DNA of 49,520 nucleotides from positions 1-49,520 of IMG/VR virus record IMGVR_UViG_3300045120_000487, one strand, 5' to 3'. This DNA is from a virus. The translations under genes were made by a program, and so were the position numbers. Shown here piece after piece: positions 49,330-49,520 of this stretch (position 1 is its first letter; every line of letters begins with the position of its first letter). Below the pieces are notes generated by a model. That model ran no database searches and was not told where the DNA came from. It saw only the letters and a program-made list of their open reading frames with translations.

Positions 49330-49520
49330 GATCTTTCTTTGAGACCGGTCCGTCTACTTCCGGGACTGGTGGAGACTGGGCATTCAGGATGTCATCAGTG
49401 AACTGGATGAGTCTCCGGTCAATAACACCCCAGTGCATGGCCTTGGTCTTCTCGACCAGGTGCTCCCAGTCCTTGTCTTCTAACAAGAGAATCCCGCCCT
49501 TGGCTGCGTCCAGGGCATCG
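49316..49520 (-). CDS. C-terminal part of the late hypothetical protein split by the contig joint
   Basis: This is the continuation of the gene that starts at 276. The TGA stop is at 49316-49318, and 49394-49520 repeats the sequence of 1-127. Only 26 codons (49316-49393, including the stop) are new. The C-terminus is acidic and Pro/Val-rich, ending VPEVDGPVSKKDLARA. It overlaps the following gene by 14 bp. Confidence 0.8.
   Translation of the reverse strand, partial: DALDAAKGGILLLEDKDWEHLVEKTKAMHWGVIDRRLIQFTDDILNAQSPPVPEVDGPVSKKDLARA
49394..49520. repeat. Terminal direct repeat, right copy
   Basis: These 127 bases are identical to 1-127. They show that the contig closes into a circle of 49,393 bp. 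The round length of 127 is a typical assembly k-mer, so it is most likely an overlap artefact. Confidence 0.95.

Noticed and set aside
1-49520. CRISPR array or insertion sequence
   Set aside because: No regularly spaced repeats of 20-40 bp and no transposase or terminal inverted repeats were seen. The Cas4-like gene stands alone.

Overview
This window is one complete tailed-phage genome that circularises. The first 127 bases (1-127) are repeated exactly at the end (49394-49520), so the unique circle is 49,393 bp and one late gene is cut by the arbitrary ends. The DNA is visibly GC-rich and packed tightly, with many ATGA, GTGA or TGATG start/stop overlaps. I see HK97-type packaging and capsid genes, a family A DNA polymerase, several very large virion-internal proteins, and no tape-measure gene, integrase, phage RNA polymerase, tRNA or CRISPR array. 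That combination suggests a lytic, short-tailed (podovirus-like) phage. An encoded resuscitation-promoting-factor (Rpf) type muralytic enzyme points to an actinobacterial host. A Thr/Pro-rich surface protein of a style also common in Chloroflexota makes that phylum a weaker alternative.

Layout. Two transcription blocks diverge from a 419-bp control region at 21600-22018 and converge on a strong, probably bidirectional hairpin terminator at 42180-42215. The leftward (minus-strand) late block runs from 21599 down to 1 and continues across the contig joint from 49393 down to 42238. In order of transcription it encodes a 1581-aa polyvalent protein (SLOG and ASCH domains), small and large terminase, portal, four accessory virion proteins (one with an HExxH metallopeptidase motif), a transglycosylase/NlpC-P60 tail lysin, an 844-aa internal protein, scaffold, major capsid protein, decoration/connector proteins, a collagen-like fibre with an S74 self-cleaving chaperone, then across the joint a putative tail nozzle, an endonuclease-fold protein, fibres with WNSG repeats, a holin candidate, a C39-like cysteine peptidase and small accessory proteins.

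The rightward (plus-strand) early/middle block starts with DNA metabolism: DnaB-type helicase, PD-(D/E)XK nuclease, DNA polymerase A, the secreted Rpf-like enzyme, a TOPRIM primase, a LuxR-type HTH protein and a Cas4-like Fe-S nuclease. Next come a Thr/Pro-rich membrane protein and a holin-like protein, then two tiny leftward genes. From about 32.3 kb it becomes a set of small cassettes, many encoding CxxC zinc-finger micro-proteins. Three of these cassettes are preceded by copies of a roughly 50-nt structured leader with covarying stems. The last cassette is a four-gene set: OB-like protein, MoxR/CobS-type AAA+ ATPase, zinc-finger micro-protein and a 928-aa zinc-finger/HEAGH-zincin/VWA (CobT-like) protein. 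A ParB-like protein and short hypotheticals follow.

The most notable candidates for undescribed biology are the three-copy RNA leader with mutually exclusive hairpins, the AAA+/zincin-VWA operon it precedes, the phage-encoded secreted Rpf enzyme inside the replication operon, and a pair of adjacent late genes each broken by a shift at a G/C homopolymer.
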